Assembly (NCBI GenBank): GCA_951802195.1
Contig: OX637625.1
Location: 1,054,001 to 1,118,000 of the forward strand
Direction of reading: 5' to 3'
Length of the DNA stretch: 64,000 bases
Source: Tausonia pullulans
Taxonomy: Eukaryota; Basidiomycota; Tremellomycetes; Cystofilobasidiales; Mrakiaceae
Both the position numbers and the translations under genes were made by a program. Position 1 is the stretch's first letter; each line of letters begins with the position of its first letter. A model generated the notes under the pieces. The model had not been told where the DNA came from. It saw only the letters and a list, made by a program, of their open reading frames with translations, and did not search any database. Positions 22,790 through 34,182 of the stretch are shown here, piece by piece.

Positions 22790-23427
22790 GCGGTCGCCCT
22801 ACAAGCCTCTTCAACGATGCATTCCCCTCTTCTTCCATCCTCGTCCCCATTTCTCCCACCCACCTTGCGCCGCCCTCTTGCATCGGTGCTATCGTCTCTT
22901 GAGGCAGTTTGAGCTGCACTCCGGCTTGACGACGGAGTCGCGGTTGCTTCAGCATCGGTGATCTAAGCGCTTTCCTCTCCTCGCTCCAGGCCACCTCTGT
23001 CTCCTCTCTCATCTCTCTATCATGTCTCATACGCCATGCCCGAAGCAGGGCCTTCTCTCTTCCACCTATTGGAGCTATCCCTCTCCCTTCCCCTCGCCTT
23101 TCTCTCTCTTCGCATACGTTCAACACGATCTTGTACGACCCTCTTCCTCTCGCCCTCTTCTCTTCATCCGTCCTCCAATACACCCTATCTTACGTTCGCA
23201 GCAGCCCGGCCTCACTTTGGATGTATCACCTCGCTTGCTCGTTCTGCCTCGTTATAGACATGCACCTATGATCGCGTCGTGGCCCGGATGATCAAATCCA
23301 CCCTGTGTCTACGTGTGCAGCTTGTCGTTGTCGAGGGCCCGCTCACCGTGCAGGTCCGTCCGGACGAGACCGGACTGCGAGGTCGTGCGCGCCTTCCTCG
23401 CTCTCAACCATCATCCTACCACCCACC
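22790..23427. other. Intergenic: DGK1 3' flank and RMD5 promoter
   Basis: About 640 bases, strongly pyrimidine-rich on the plus strand, especially 22980-23170. An open frame reads into RMD5 from 23305 but lacks family features before the ATG at 23428, so the later start was kept. Confidence 0.45.
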
Positions 23428-25345
23428 ATGGAACCCATCTTCAAAGAGCTCACGAGGCTCGAATCCCTCTCCGTCCCATCCTCGTCCTCGTCTTCTTCCT
23501 CGTCCACCGCACTCTCTTCTTCGTCGAAGAAAGCCAAGTCCTCCAGCAGCAGCGCCCTTCCTCCCGCCGCGCTCAGCACGACGCTCGACCGGCTCATCCG
23601 GGCGCTTGAGGGATACCGGAACGAGGCTGCCAGGGGAGAAGGAGGAGGAGAAACCCCAGAGGAGGAGGTATCAAGGCTAAAGGAGTTGCTGAAGAGGGCC
23701 GAGAAAGACATTGGGGAGTCGAAGGAGAGGGTCGATGAGGTACGTATGCACTCGCTCGTCTGCGCGTCTAGCGAGGGAAGCGACGGGACGGGTGCACTGA
23801 GCTATTTCCTTGATCATTTGCTCAGGCTATCAAGGGCTGGCACAAGGCCATCGGAAAGGTGGCCACGACCATCGACAAGGCGAGCTTCCTCCTCCCGAGC
23901 GTCTAGCGCTGCTAGCGTATCTCGGGCATTCATTTGCTAACCCGTTACTTCTTCGGCCGACCCTCGGAACTCGCTGCGGTCCCTCTAGGCCCTTCCGCCG
24001 TCAGTGCCCATCACGCCTACTCCGCATTTTGCGAACGACGCGTCGAAGATGGCTCTGGACCAGGCAATTCTCCTGGCCCTGACGAGGAGAGGGCAGAGCG
24101 ATGTCGTCGCGACGTTCCGCAAGGTGCGCGATGGTGTTATTTGTTGGTTAGGACAAGGGGGAATCCCAGGCTGATTCAGTTTCTGAAAATATCTGTAGGA
24201 AGCCTTCGGGGAGGATCTCGACTCGATGAGCGGCGTCGAGGCCTCGGACGTTGAGAGCGCGCGTCGACTCCGTGCGATCCTCAACTCGATCCGAGCGGGT
24301 GACTTGCAGCCTGCCATCGAGTGCGTGCACCTTTCTCATCCTCTGCGTACATGTGGAATGAGAAGCACTAAAGATCTCGTTCCCCACAGCTGGTGCGATG
24401 CGAACGTGGACTTCCTCACCGCCGACCCGCCCTCGCCGCTCGCTTTCTACCTCCATCGCGCCTATTACCTCTCCCTTCTGCTGTCCCCGCCGCTATCAAC
24501 CTCCATCGTCTCCCCTCGCGCCCAAGGATCCTCCTCCTCTGAGCCACCCTCCCGCCTCCCTCGCTCCCTCCTCTACGCCCAAACCCACTTTCCAGCGCAC
24601 TACGCCCTTCACGGTCCAGAGATCCGCCGTCTCCTCACCGCCCAGCTGTTCTCGCCCGCCGTGACGGCCATCCCGCTCTCACCTTACAAAGATCTCGTCG
24701 ATCCGGCTTTGAGGGCACCGCTTTTGGTCCCGCTATTTGAGGCGGAGTTCTGTCGCAAGGAAGGGTGGCCGGAGAGGGAGCCCGTTGGGCTGGCGGTTGA
24801 CTTGGGTGCGAGTGCGGCGGTGGCGAAGATCGAGAAGGGACGGAAAGTGATGAAGGAGCGTGTGGGGAAGGATTGGGAGATGGGCGAGGAACTCCCAGTG
24901 CGTCTCGAGCTGGCTTCGTCCCTTGAGACCTACACACAGCTGACATTGAGACGGCAGATGGAGATCCCGCTCCCCTCGAGCCTTCGGTTTCACTCAATCT
25001 TTGCGTGTCCGGTCTCCAAGACGCTCGCGACACCGCAGAATCCGCCGATGATGCTCGTCTGTGGGCACACGGTCGCCAGGGAGAGCTTCGGCAAGCTCGG
25101 CAAGGGCTCGTGAGCTGGCGTTCCCCCTCGTGAGGCAGACTTAAGACGACTGGCTGATAGGGGGATTCCTTTTTGAACGTACAGCGTCCACCGGCTTATC
25201 AGTAGGACGGTCAAGTGTGAGTGCAGCGGGCGCCAGTGTGTATTCTGGCGATGGATGAACTGATCCCTTCACTCCTTCTCTTTCACAAGGCCCCTACTGC
25301 CCTGTCGAAACACCGACCTCTTCCGCCCTCGAGCTCCACTTCTAG
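23428..25345 (+). CDS. RMD5: GID/CTLH E3 ubiquitin ligase subunit Rmd5 (Gid2)
   Basis: RING-type subunit of the GID/CTLH ubiquitin ligase, which in yeast degrades gluconeogenic enzymes. MEPIFKELTRLESL opens the protein, followed by a poly-Ser stretch and helices ending RAEKDIGESKERVDE. The next exon is AIKGWHKAIGKVATTIDK. The LisH/CTLH-type helical region follows (ALDQAILLALTRRGQSDVV, then RRLRAILNSIRAGDLQPAIE and WCDANVDFL). The C-terminal degenerate RING reads CPVSKTLATPQNPPMMLVCGHTVARESF, continues over an intron as HRLISRTVKC and, after a second intron, ends PYCPVETPTSSALELHF with TAG at 25343-25345. The missing first-loop cysteine is normal for Rmd5. One intron (23880-23988) appears to use a GC donor. 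It is convergent with the HIT gene, the stops being about 125 bp apart. Confidence 0.93.
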
Positions 25346-25469
25346 TTTACATATTCCCTCTTTCCTTCGTGATCCCCTGTCGTACTTTTTCTTTGCTTGT
25401 ACCACCACCACCCTCTCTCCCCTTATAAACCCTGAGCTTCCAAGGCCCGTTCATCCAGATTTTCCCCCC

Positions 25470-26363
25470 TCAAAGCCTCGCTCTAATAAGACTCGCAATC
25501 CTCTCCCCATCCTCATACTCCAACTGACCCTCGCGGAAGCTCATCTCCCCATGGAGCATCTCCATGTGACTCGGTGGCCGGTCCTTGAGCTCCTGGGCTG
25601 TGTAGGGCTTGGGGCTGACCCCCGGTATACCTCGAAGTGGGTTCTTGGATTCGTAGTTGGAAGAGGAGTGGGATCGAGGTGCGGGGATGAGGTGGAAGTG
25701 GGCATGAGGGACGGCTTGGGCGTAGCCTGATCAACCATGGGAAGGTGACGTTCAGGATCTCAACAGGACCAGGCAGGGGCAGGCACCAGTGTTCACCTTG
25801 GTTGAGTACGATGTTAAGATCTCGATTGTCCAGAGCTGCCCAGCCAGGACACGCGAATACGAACGCGCTCGACCGTCAGCACTCGAGGTCGGCGAGATCA
25901 ACGGTAAACGATGCGCACCCTTCGTGATGGCTGCGGTGACCTTGGGTAGAGCCATTCCCAGAGCGGCACCCTCTTCCGGGGGCAGATCCGAGATGCGAGG
26001 GCAGTGGATCTTGAGTCGGCCAGCCAACGTCAGAGCTGGCATGCAACGGGTAGACGGCCCGGAGCCGAAGGACGCGGGGCCTGCTCCCTCACCTTGGGAA
26101 TGAGCAGGGTATGGCCCTCCCTCATCGGAAGTCGATCTGACCGGATCGAGACTTAGCACAGACCAGATACACCATGATGATGGAGCAGGGGAAGACCTAC
26201 CGAGGAAGGCGATGCACAGGTCGTCCTCGTACACTACATGAGCCTTTGCGCCGATGCTCTTGTCGACGATCTTGCAAAAGGGACAGGTTTTCGATGGCTT
26301 ATGGATAGCATAGTCTGGGTGGATCTCCCTGCCGACGTGGGCTCCAAGGACGTAGGATGTCAT
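25470..26363 (-). CDS. HIT-family (HINT-type) nucleotide hydrolase
   Basis: Histidine-triad protein, likely a nucleoside phosphoramidase or adenosine-nucleotide hydrolase. The ATG at 26361-26363 leads to a 20-residue N-terminus and CPFCKIVDKSIGAK, with the paired cysteines of HINT-type members. VVYEDDLCIAFLDRLPM and REGHTLLIPKVH follow over two introns, then LNIVLNQG. The catalytic triad is AVPHAHFHLIPAP (H-x-H-x-H). The tail ends EYEDGERIASLIRARL with TGA at 25470-25472 and is longer than in minimal HINT1. About seven exons. It is divergent from the casein-kinase-like gene (701 bp between starts) and convergent with RMD5. The family is firm; orthology to Hnt1, Hnt2 or a separate fungal HIT group is not settled. 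Confidence 0.88.
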
Positions 26364-27064
26364 GGTGGTAGAGGGTGGTGGTTTGGGAGAGCGAGGGCAG
26401 GGGAGAGAGTGATGGTGCTTCAGCGAGCAGCGACGTGAGCCGGCGCACCGACCACGAGCCCGCTGCATCATCGTCAGGCGTCTTCATTTCACCGGCTGAT
26501 CTCGACGACCACCACCGCGAGACTGATCTTAAAGCTGACTGACTAGCGGTGGGATCCGCTGACCCATACTGGATTGTTAGCTTCAGAAACCGGTGACTGG
26601 CCATCTCACTGGCAACGCTCATGCTTCGCCACTCGCTCGACGTGGCGTCACGCGCCTATCTTTTCCTCGCTGCTCTGAACAGCCGGCACGAGACCTCAGG
26701 CGCCGCCGTGATCGGCAGGCGCACGCTCGAGCCCTCTGGCAGCTGCGCAACTCCGCCCTCGACCCCGAAGCTCCGACCCGTCATCGCAACTCTGATCGTC
26801 CCAGCTTCTCGAGCCAGCGTAAGCGGCTTCGGATCCTTCGTCTCTGTCGGGGTCGGACGGACCTCCTTAGTATTAGTCCGCTTTCCTTCCTCTTGACTTG
26901 CATCTGGGCCCGAGCCGAAAGTCGAAGCGAGCGAAAGAAGCGCCACGTTCACACGAGGTGCCCGCCACCTCGACTCGGCGACGTAACAGTCGTTGTCTGG
27001 CTCTGGACGCCCATACACCTTCCCCGATTCCTTCCTTCTTTCCAGGCATACCTTCCCTCCAGAT
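26364..27064. other. Divergent promoter region, HIT gene / CK1-like kinase
   Basis: About 700 bases. The in-frame ATG at 26993 is an alternative start for the kinase gene. No separate gene is supported; plus-strand frames at 26593-27366 run across the kinase exon in the wrong phase. Confidence 0.45.
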
Positions 27065-29120
27065 ATGCCCCTCTTCCGCACCCAGTCCTCGCCCAACATA
27101 CCTCGCTCTTCCCCCACGTTGGCAACTCCACCTCTTCCCTCACCCAGGCAGCGGCGACCTCCGTTCGTCCAGTCCCCAACGGGCAGCTACAGCAGCGGAC
27201 GAAGCACCTCGGGCAGCGGTGGCGGCCATCGTATCACCGTGAACAGCTCAACACCGAGGAGAAGCGAGCCCTCGACGCCCGTCGGGATGACGGCGCTGGG
27301 GTCTCCAGGAGGTGGACCTGTCCCGCCGGCCGTTCTGACAGTTCGGGTCGGGGCTTTCGAGTTTAGGACCGACGCGTGAGTGGTCACTGCCTCTTGTTGG
27401 GGTCACCCATTCACCTCTTATGAGTTTGATATGATGCAGGAAATTGGGCCAGGGAAGCTTCGGTGCCGTATACGCCGGCCAGGACTCGCTCTCAGGGCGG
27501 CAGGTCGCGATCAAGCTTGAGCCGTTCGTTTCTTCCCTCGACTAGTTCTATCTTGGTCGACGATTGATCTCCCTGATCAGGATTACTGGGGACTTGGACT
27601 GCTCTCTCCTTGTAAATGAGGCTCACGCGATCATCAACATGTGTGGTGGGGAGGGGATTCCACGGTGAGTTAAAGCAAATTAAACGGCACCACATCCGCC
27701 ATCCTTCGCTCAACCTTTGTTCTACCCTTGTCGATCAACCATCTCAGGTATTTAGGTGAGAGGCAGCCTGAATTTTTTTTCCAATTCCATTTACGAGACT
27801 AAACTCTCTTGTCACACAAGGTTGGTCGGTCGTCAGCCTTCCGATCCCCACAGGTCGTCGAGCTCGGTCCATGGACGATGCTTCCTTCCCCTGGGGAGTC
27901 TCACCCAAGCTGTGAGCGAAGCCCTCTTCTCAAGCATCTCTCGCATGTTAATCTAAATGATATATCCCTACTTGCGAAGCGCCGACTACCGCGTCATGAT
28001 CGTCGAGCGCCTCGGCCAGAACCTTGAAACCCTCCTCCATGCGACACCCGGTCGGCGCTTCTCGCTCGATACGGTCCTCGCGATCGCGGTTCAGATGCTG
28101 GACCGGTTGGAGTGGGTGCACACGAAGGGCTATTTACATCGCGATCTGAAGCCGTTAGTTTAGGAATATCCTGCTTCAATAGATCCCATCTGACCGACGG
28201 AGGCTGCACTTAGGGACAACATTGTCGTCGGCCTCAACACCAAAGATCTCGGTAAGTCTTTTAGCATAACGACAGAAGATTGGTTAAAATTGACATTCCA
28301 CGTTAACTTAGGCAAGGTCTTCTTGGTTGATTTCGGCTTCGCCACTCCCTTCAAGTCACCGACGGGAGTGCATGTCAGCCCTACGTCCGGAGGCGGCAAG
28401 CTCATTGGGACCCGTCAGGCCTCTCACCCAAGGTCTCTCTCACTTCCTCCTAAGGCTGATTGTTCACCCTTTCTCCAGATCTCTACATGTCGCGCTCTGC
28501 CTCCAAAGGCATCCAGTCCTCGCGGCGCGAGTTCGTCCCTCATTCTTCCAACCCTCGACCAAGACCGACGCTGACCTCCTCATCCGACATTAGCGACCTG
28601 GAATCCCTGGGCTATGTTCTGCTGTCCCTCTTTGTCCCTCAACTCCCCTGGGCCGCCCTCGCCCGACACATGGACGTCCTTTTTCTTCACCGCGGTCGGA
28701 CCCAGCAAGTTGCCGTTGAGGCGTCGGCGGGGCTGGCAGATATGGTGAAAAGAGTTCGGGAGGCAAAGGAGGGGGTGATGAGAGCTTGTCAAGCTGGGAG
28801 GCCGGCTATGGCTGTGGGTGGTGGTGGTGTGGAAGGGAGGGGGGTCATTGAGGCGGTGGGTGGAAGCTCTTCTACATATAGAGCGAGCGAGCGGAGCTGA
28901 CTGTCGGACTTCACTGATCGCGCAGCTCTCGGTTTACTTCCGCAACGTTGACGCCCTTCGCTTCGAGGAACGGCCAGACTATAAGTGAGCAACGAAATCA
29001 AACTCTCCTCTTTCTTGGCGATCTAGCTTATCTCGATCTGTCATCAGAGCCCTGCGCGCCATCTTTCTGCGTTGCGCGGCCAAAAATGGGTTCTCAAGGT
29101 CGTTGAGGATCCGCCTTTAG
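27065..29120 (+). CDS. Divergent casein kinase 1-family protein kinase
   Basis: CK1-related Ser/Thr kinase. MPLFRTQSSPNIP opens a Ser/Pro-rich tail, then VRVGAFEFRTDAKLGQGSFGAVYAG (Gly loop) and QVAIKLEP (VAIK lysine). After a region rich in short exons come DYRVMIVERLGQNLETLL, YLHRDLKP with DNIVVG (catalytic Asp and Asn), and VDFGFATPF (DFG). The CK1-specific block reads IGTR, then DLYMSRSASKGIQSSR and DLESLGYVLLSLF with LPW. The last exons give YFRNVDALRFEERPDYKALRAIF, the usual CK1 end. TAG is at 29118-29120. The catalytic residues I can read are intact. The stretch between the N-lobe and the hinge appears to contain extra residues and an 8-nt exon (27748-27755), which is my least certain join. 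An Arg/Gly-rich loop also lies at 28790-28880. Confidence 0.8.
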
Positions 29121-29355
29121 GTTCATAAGCGGGTGTCGAGATCAAGAAGTACTTCAGTCTCTATCGAGAGAAAGAAATGGTAACTTAAGCCCAGATTGTC
29201 GTGGCGACAGAGATCATGATGAAACCATTGTCGGAATAGCTAGTTAGTCTCGTTCCATTTCCCCGTCACGGCTTCCTCCTTGTAGCGTAGCAGCAAGTCT
29301 TTCACTTGCGATGCCCCTCTCTCTCACTCCTAGGTCAAGTCATGAGCATAACCCC

Positions 29356-30488
29356 TCAGCAATCGACGACCCTGAGCTCCAGCACCCTGACCCCATCCAC
29401 GTCCCTCTGCTCAGCGCCCGTCTTGGTCACCTTCCTCTTCTTTCTCCTCCTCCCGCGGGCGTCGTCGCCCTTCCCTGCGCTGGACCGGCCTGTGAGACCG
29501 CCGCGGATCTCGAGGCGGCAGATGGGGCAGGCGCCATCGATGTTCTGGAGAGGAGGGGGGGGATCAGGAATGAAGCCGTGGAAGAAGGGATCCAGGGAAG
29601 GGGAAAACGAACGAAGGGTTCTCCGACCGCTTGGAAAGCTGGAGGAGGGTTCCCGAGTCGGATCTGGGTCGAGAGAAGCGAGTCTCGAAGGCAAGTGTAG
29701 CAGACTGTGCATGAAATGGCGCGTTAGACAATTGCGGGCACGAAGAGGTGGTGGAACCTCGGGGGACGCACGGAGGTGGCCGCAGGAGATCACGCAGGGA
29801 TTGACCGGCGGAGAGTAACAGATCGGACAGGCTGATGGGTGCCGGATGGCAGAGCGACGGAGTTTGTCAGGAACGTCTCCGGGCACGTGCGCGCGATTTC
29901 CACTTTGCACTCACAGAACTCGGCGAGCCGCTCGTCCTCCCTCCCCAGCTCATCGTACTCGTCCTTGGGAGGCGTCGGTATCCGCCGTCGGATCTTGCCC
30001 GGTACAGATGTTTCCATGGCGTCATCGTCCACGACGACGGCTGCTGCCCGCCCCTTGCCCTTGTCCTTTGTGTCCGTCTTCGCTGCCGTCGTCGCTGGCG
30101 GAGCGACCCTCCGTTTCTTGAGACTGCGGGTCGAAGGCCCTGCTGCTGCAGAGGACGAGGGAGTTGCCGACCGTTCGCCTCCACTTCCTCCCCCCGTCGA
30201 CGGGGCTGCCGCTGCCGCCGCCGACGCGTCCCTCCTCCGCGTCCGATAGGAGAAGGCACTCTCGTAGGTCCCAGAGCCCGAGGCAGATGTCGGCATGAGC
30301 GGCGGTGCTTGGGCGGACGAGGAGGCGGGCGCGTTCGCTTGAGACTGGAATCGGGACGAGCGGATGACGCGCTTCTTGGTTGGTCGGGAAGTCACGTTGG
30401 TATGGGTCGTCGCGTCAGTGGAGGCCGTGGTGGGGGCGGAATAGGAAGAGGAGGAGGGTGGGAGTGGACGTGGAGGTTGGGAGGACAT
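29356..30488 (-). CDS. RING-finger protein, predicted E3 ubiquitin ligase
   Basis: The ATG at 30486-30488 starts a long low-complexity N-terminus (about 190 residues, Ser/Ala/Pro-rich with basic KKRRVAPP-like stretches that could serve nuclear import). After an intron the RING begins: SCPICYSPPVNPCVISCGHL, then LCYTCLR across a second intron. The last zinc ligands are in the final exon, NIDGACPICRLEIRGG. Spacing fits a C3HC4 RING with a long loop, although the exon between YTCLR and NIDGA is uncertain. The C-terminus is basic (GRRRKKRKVTK) and ends at TGA 29356-29358. It is convergent with the CK1-like gene about 235 bp away. The substrate and complex are unknown; no family beyond RING was recognised. 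Confidence 0.78.
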
Positions 30489-31163
30489 GACGACGGCTCG
30501 GAGGCTGCCGAACGAGGGTGGGTGGCTTGGGTTGAGCCGGCCTGTCGAGAAGTGCGTGGGATGGTGGGCGTCTCGCGGAGAGCAGCGCGCAAGGGGAGGA
30601 CGCGAGCAGAGGGCCGCCGCCCAAAGCCCTTCGCCCGCCCCATGAGAGGGCATCTCAACCTCTACAACCATCACATACTCCCTTGGCTTTCCTTCCACCC
30701 CATCCGAGGCGATGCGGACCCCTCTCCTTCCTCTGGATGCCACGCCGCATCGATCCTCACGGCGCCGCGCCTCGTCACCCAAGCCCCTCGATCCTCATTC
30801 ATTGCGTGCGCATCTGTCCCTTCACATCCGCAACCGTCCTTCACTCAGGGAAGCCGCAGCCCTGTTTTTTTTTTCCTCCTTCCAATATAGTTCAAAAACA
30901 TGAGCGTTGGTGCCAACAGGGAGGAGCGGACCGCTGTTTCATGCGCTGGCGGAGCGAGCTCCCACGAGTGATCTCTCTTGAGGAGGAGGACCTTCCACCT
31001 CCACCGAAGCAAGCACCCATCCGTCCATCTTCGTGGTCTGTCCTTAGCTTTCTCTCGATGCATGGGTTCGTCCTGTCGCTCTCGCATCTTCACCCTTCCT
31101 TTTATCCAAACCATTCCATTGAATTCAATTACGAGGAGTAGCCCCCACCCACTTCCCGGCCCC
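30489..31163. other. Intergenic: RING-gene promoter and ALG5 3' flank
   Basis: About 675 bases between two minus-strand genes. A T-run lies at 30865-30875, and A/T-richer sequence sits near 31100-31135. No gene is supported. Confidence 0.45.
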
Positions 31164-32926
31164 TCAGTCCATCGTCATTTTGATCTTCTTCTTCTTCTGC
31201 TTCTCGCCCTCCTTCCCCTCCTTCTCTTTCTTCTCGCCCTCCCCATCCGCCCCCTCCTCATCAGGCAGCGCCGGATCCGCGATCCTCACAAATGGCGCGT
31301 GCCACCTCCCGAGGCCCAAGCAAATCCTCAGCACGAGCAGGTCGCGGGCCATGCCGAGCGAGTCCGCGACGAGGGAGATCTTCGACCCGGGGACTTCGGT
31401 CCATTCGATGGGCGTCTCGGAGATGGGGATCGAGTGCGCGGCCCGGACGTTGGTCGGCGTGAGGGTCGAGCAGGATTCGGCGAGGAGGAGGAGCTCGACG
31501 TCGAAAGACCAGCGCTCGAGATGCATCGGCGGAAAGAGGAGGGCAGCCGCGGGGCGAGTGAAGAGCTGAGGAGAAACAGGAAGGTCAGCGATTTTATTTT
31601 ATTTTATATCCAGAGGTAAGAGAGAGAGAGAGAGAGAAAGAAAGAGAGGAAACTCTCTTACCTTGAAGCCGCACTGCGTATCGCGGATCTGGCGAACGCC
31701 GACGGTGCGAACGTACAAGTGGAAGCCGCGCATAAGAAAGTTGCGAAGGAACGAGCGCTGTGGAAGAGTTGCGGTCAGGATATAGGTCGTCTGAGCGCCG
31801 CGAGCCAACAACCGGTCTCACCTTGACAACTTGAGGCGTCGAGACGAGATGGGCTCGGCTCCCGATCGCGACTCCAAGCTTAGGCTTGCTACCACTCGCG
31901 CCACTCGACTTCTTCTTACTGCTCTTGGTGTCCCTCTCCCCACCGTTAGGCGAGTCCCTCCCACCCCTCTGCCTGAGCTGCCGAAGCCTCTCCGAAGGTT
32001 TCATCGTCGACATGGCGTCCGTGACGTTCTCGGCCTCCTCGTCCTCGGCGGACAGGCCCGTCGGGAGGTCGATCTCGATCTTGTCAAGGTCCCGCTGAAG
32101 GTCTTGGAGGGAGGAGAAGAGCGAGGCACCGTCGGCGTCGGCGAAGAGAATCCGGGCACCGCGGGAGTGGAGGACACCCTGGACGGAGGGTGGATGGGCG
32201 GGAGAAGGAGAATGGGCCATGCAGGGGTCAGACAGAACCCGGGACGCACGCTTCCATGCGCGCAAGGAGAGTGAGCGAACGCGTCACTCACATGCTTGAC
32301 AGCACCCCCCTTGCCCCGATTGTTCTCGAAACTGACAACTCTCAACTCTCCCCTCCCAATCTTCCCCCACCGCATCTCCTGCCACTCCCTGCCAACCTTC
32401 AGCGCGACCTCGGCGGTCCCATCCGAGCTCCCATCATCGACGACAATCACCTCCCACCCATCAAGCGACGCGCGAACGTTGCCGTACGCTTCCTTCCGGG
32501 TGCGGGCTTGGTCCGTCAGGTAGGTGTGCACCTCGCGGAGCATGGCGGGCAAGCGCGCGGACTCATTGTACGCGGGGACGACGATGGAGAGCGCGATGGT
32601 CGCCGGAGAGTTGGGGGAGGTGGGGGAGAGCGACGGGGGAAGCTGAGACTTGGTCCGGGTTGGGTCTGCGGACGAGATGTATTGGAGCTCGGAGGCGAGA
32701 GGCGGGGCGGCATCGGGGGTGAGGGCGAGGAGGATGCCGTAGAGCTGGAAGCGAGCACGCAGGCACGAAGGAGAGAGAGTCAACGCGCGCGCCCCGAACC
32801 AAGACTCTCGCGTCCCTTCGTGCCACTCACGCCGAGCACGACAGGCCCAATAAGGGAGATGATGAACCAGATCAGCTCGCTCCTAGTGGGCGCGCCCTGG
32901 GCGGCGATGGGGCCGGGGGAAGCCAT
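31164..32926 (-). CDS. ALG5: Dolichyl-phosphate beta-glucosyltransferase Alg5
   Basis: ER membrane enzyme that makes dolichyl-phosphate-glucose for N-glycan precursor assembly. The ATG at 32924-32926 gives a short N-terminus with a membrane helix (IWFIISLIGPVVLG). The family-2 glycosyltransferase core follows: LSIVVPAYNESARLPAML, GWEVIVVDDGSSDGTAEVA, VVSFENNRGKGGAVKHG and ILFADADGAS (D-x-D). Later exons contain RSFLRNFLMRGFHLYVRT, GVRQIRDTQCGFKLFTR and MHLERWSFDVELLLLAE, then IPIEWTEVPGSKISLV-type sequence and SLGMARDLLVLRICLGLGRW, all typical of Alg5. A Ser/Lys-rich insert (about 31900-31990) interrupts the catalytic domain. The C-terminus is a highly charged Lys/Glu tail and ends at TAG/TGA 31164-31166. 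About six to seven exons. Confidence 0.93.
31615..31645. repeat. GA-rich microsatellite in an ALG5 intron
   Basis: A run of about ten AG units, followed by a degenerate GAAAGA continuation, lies inside a short intron of ALG5 between the exons encoding CGFK and LFTR. It is a simple repeat. Confidence 0.8.
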
Positions 32927-33412
32927 TGAACGGGAAGCGGGACGGTCCGGTCCGCTGGAGAATAACGGGGATGCAAGGGAGAAGAGCGGTGGCGCGTCCC
33001 TCTTGTTCTTTTTCTCGCTGATGGAATGGGGAGAGGGAGTCAGCCGGAGGAACCGGAAGCCACACGTGCGTTCTCGAGAGGGGCAATCATGCGGACCGGA
33101 GAGCGGGTGGGTGTTGGGAGAACGACGATGCGACGAGATGCCAGCGAGGGATCCTCTTTCGGCCGGCCCGCGCCAGCACTGGCCCCTTTCCTGTCTAATA
33201 AGGCTCATGCACATCATCAAGGAAGGAGGGGGAAGGAGGGAGAAATAGCGCGTGCTACGCAGAAGGCGTCCGTGAGGGGGAAGAGGAAAGGAGAAGTTCG
33301 TGTGGACAGAAAAGAAAGGAAAAGAAAAAGGGGGGGCTTGGCTAGGATGCGCCTGCAGTGGGTGTGGAGGTGGAACGCGTCGTCCACCCCAGGGCCCCGC
33401 CGTCAGCCCTCC
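32927..33412. other. Intergenic: ALG5 promoter and 3' flank of the GPI-like gene
   Basis: About 485 bases between two minus-strand genes. It includes an A/G-rich stretch at 33220-33340 on the plus strand. No gene is supported. Confidence 0.45.
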
Positions 33413-34182
33413 TCAGAGAAGGCCAGCACCGAGGGCGACACCGAGCGCTCCCACAACACCCGCAACGAGCATGCCGCCCTCCGCCCGCTTGAGCGCTCCA
33501 GCGTGGTACGAGTCGTTCGGCCCGAGGTTGGCGCCCGACGCGCCGGGCTGGGGCGCCGTCACAGTCGCGGCGGACCCGGCGTCGACGGTGTCCGTCTTGG
33601 CGTAGGGGAGCGTCGTTGGTGTTGAGGACGCCGAAGATTGGGCGGCAGAGTTACCGGAGGCCTGCCAAGGAAGAGAATAGGAAACGGTCAAGGCGCGCCA
33701 CTGAAGGGAGGAGAGAGAGGCATCGACACATACGGTCGGCGCGACCGTCAGGGTGATGTTGATCGGGATGGAGGCCGTAGACGTGACACGAGCGGTGCCA
33801 TTGGTGACGAGCCCGACGGATTGCTAGAGGCGGAAAGGCGGACAAAGGTGGGCAGAAGGCGAGTGAGTGACCGGTCGGGGAGCAGGCGCAAGAAGCGAAG
33901 AGGGAAGGCAGACAAGGCCTCTCTCCTTCGACCGGTGAGCGCAAGCGAAGCCCTCGGCTGACTTCCCCTTGGCAGCGGCAGACCACGACTCACCGAGAAA
34001 CTCGTCGAGACCGTGGTCACCGACGCCTGGGATGACGCATTGGCATTGGCTGAGGCAGAGGCAGAGACAGAGGCAGAGGCGGAGGCGGAGGCGGAGCTCT
34101 GGGCGCGGCTCGCCGATGACTGGGCCAGTGCCGAGAGCGGGAGAAGGAGAAGAGCGAGGAGGCGCGAGGGCTTGGCGAGCAT
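33413..34182 (-). CDS. Secreted Ser/Ala-rich protein, probable GPI-anchored wall protein
   Basis: The ATG at 34180-34182 begins a clear signal peptide (MLAKPSRLLALLLLPLSALA, cleavage near AQS). The next part is almost purely Ser/Ala, with SASASASASVSASASANANAS encoded by a 6-base tandem repeat. Two introns follow. The middle exon is VGLVTNGTARVTSTASIPIN and ITLTVAPT, with two N-glycosylation sequons. The last exon has a Thr/Ser/Pro stretch and ends in a hydrophobic tail, GGMLVAGVVGALGVALGAGLL, with no charged residues after it. Signal peptide, Ser/Thr-rich body and hydrophobic C-terminus are the layout of GPI-anchored wall proteins. The length is about 175 residues. A dibasic LKR site lies just before the tail. 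No conserved domain is recognised. It is divergent from the Sds3-like gene. Confidence 0.78.
34050..34096 (-). repeat. 6-base coding tandem repeat (Ser-Ala)
   Basis: Plus-strand units of the GAGGCA / GAGGCG type repeat about eight times. Read on the minus strand they give alternating Ser and Ala codons in the signal-peptide-proximal part of the wall-protein-like gene. Confidence 0.8.
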
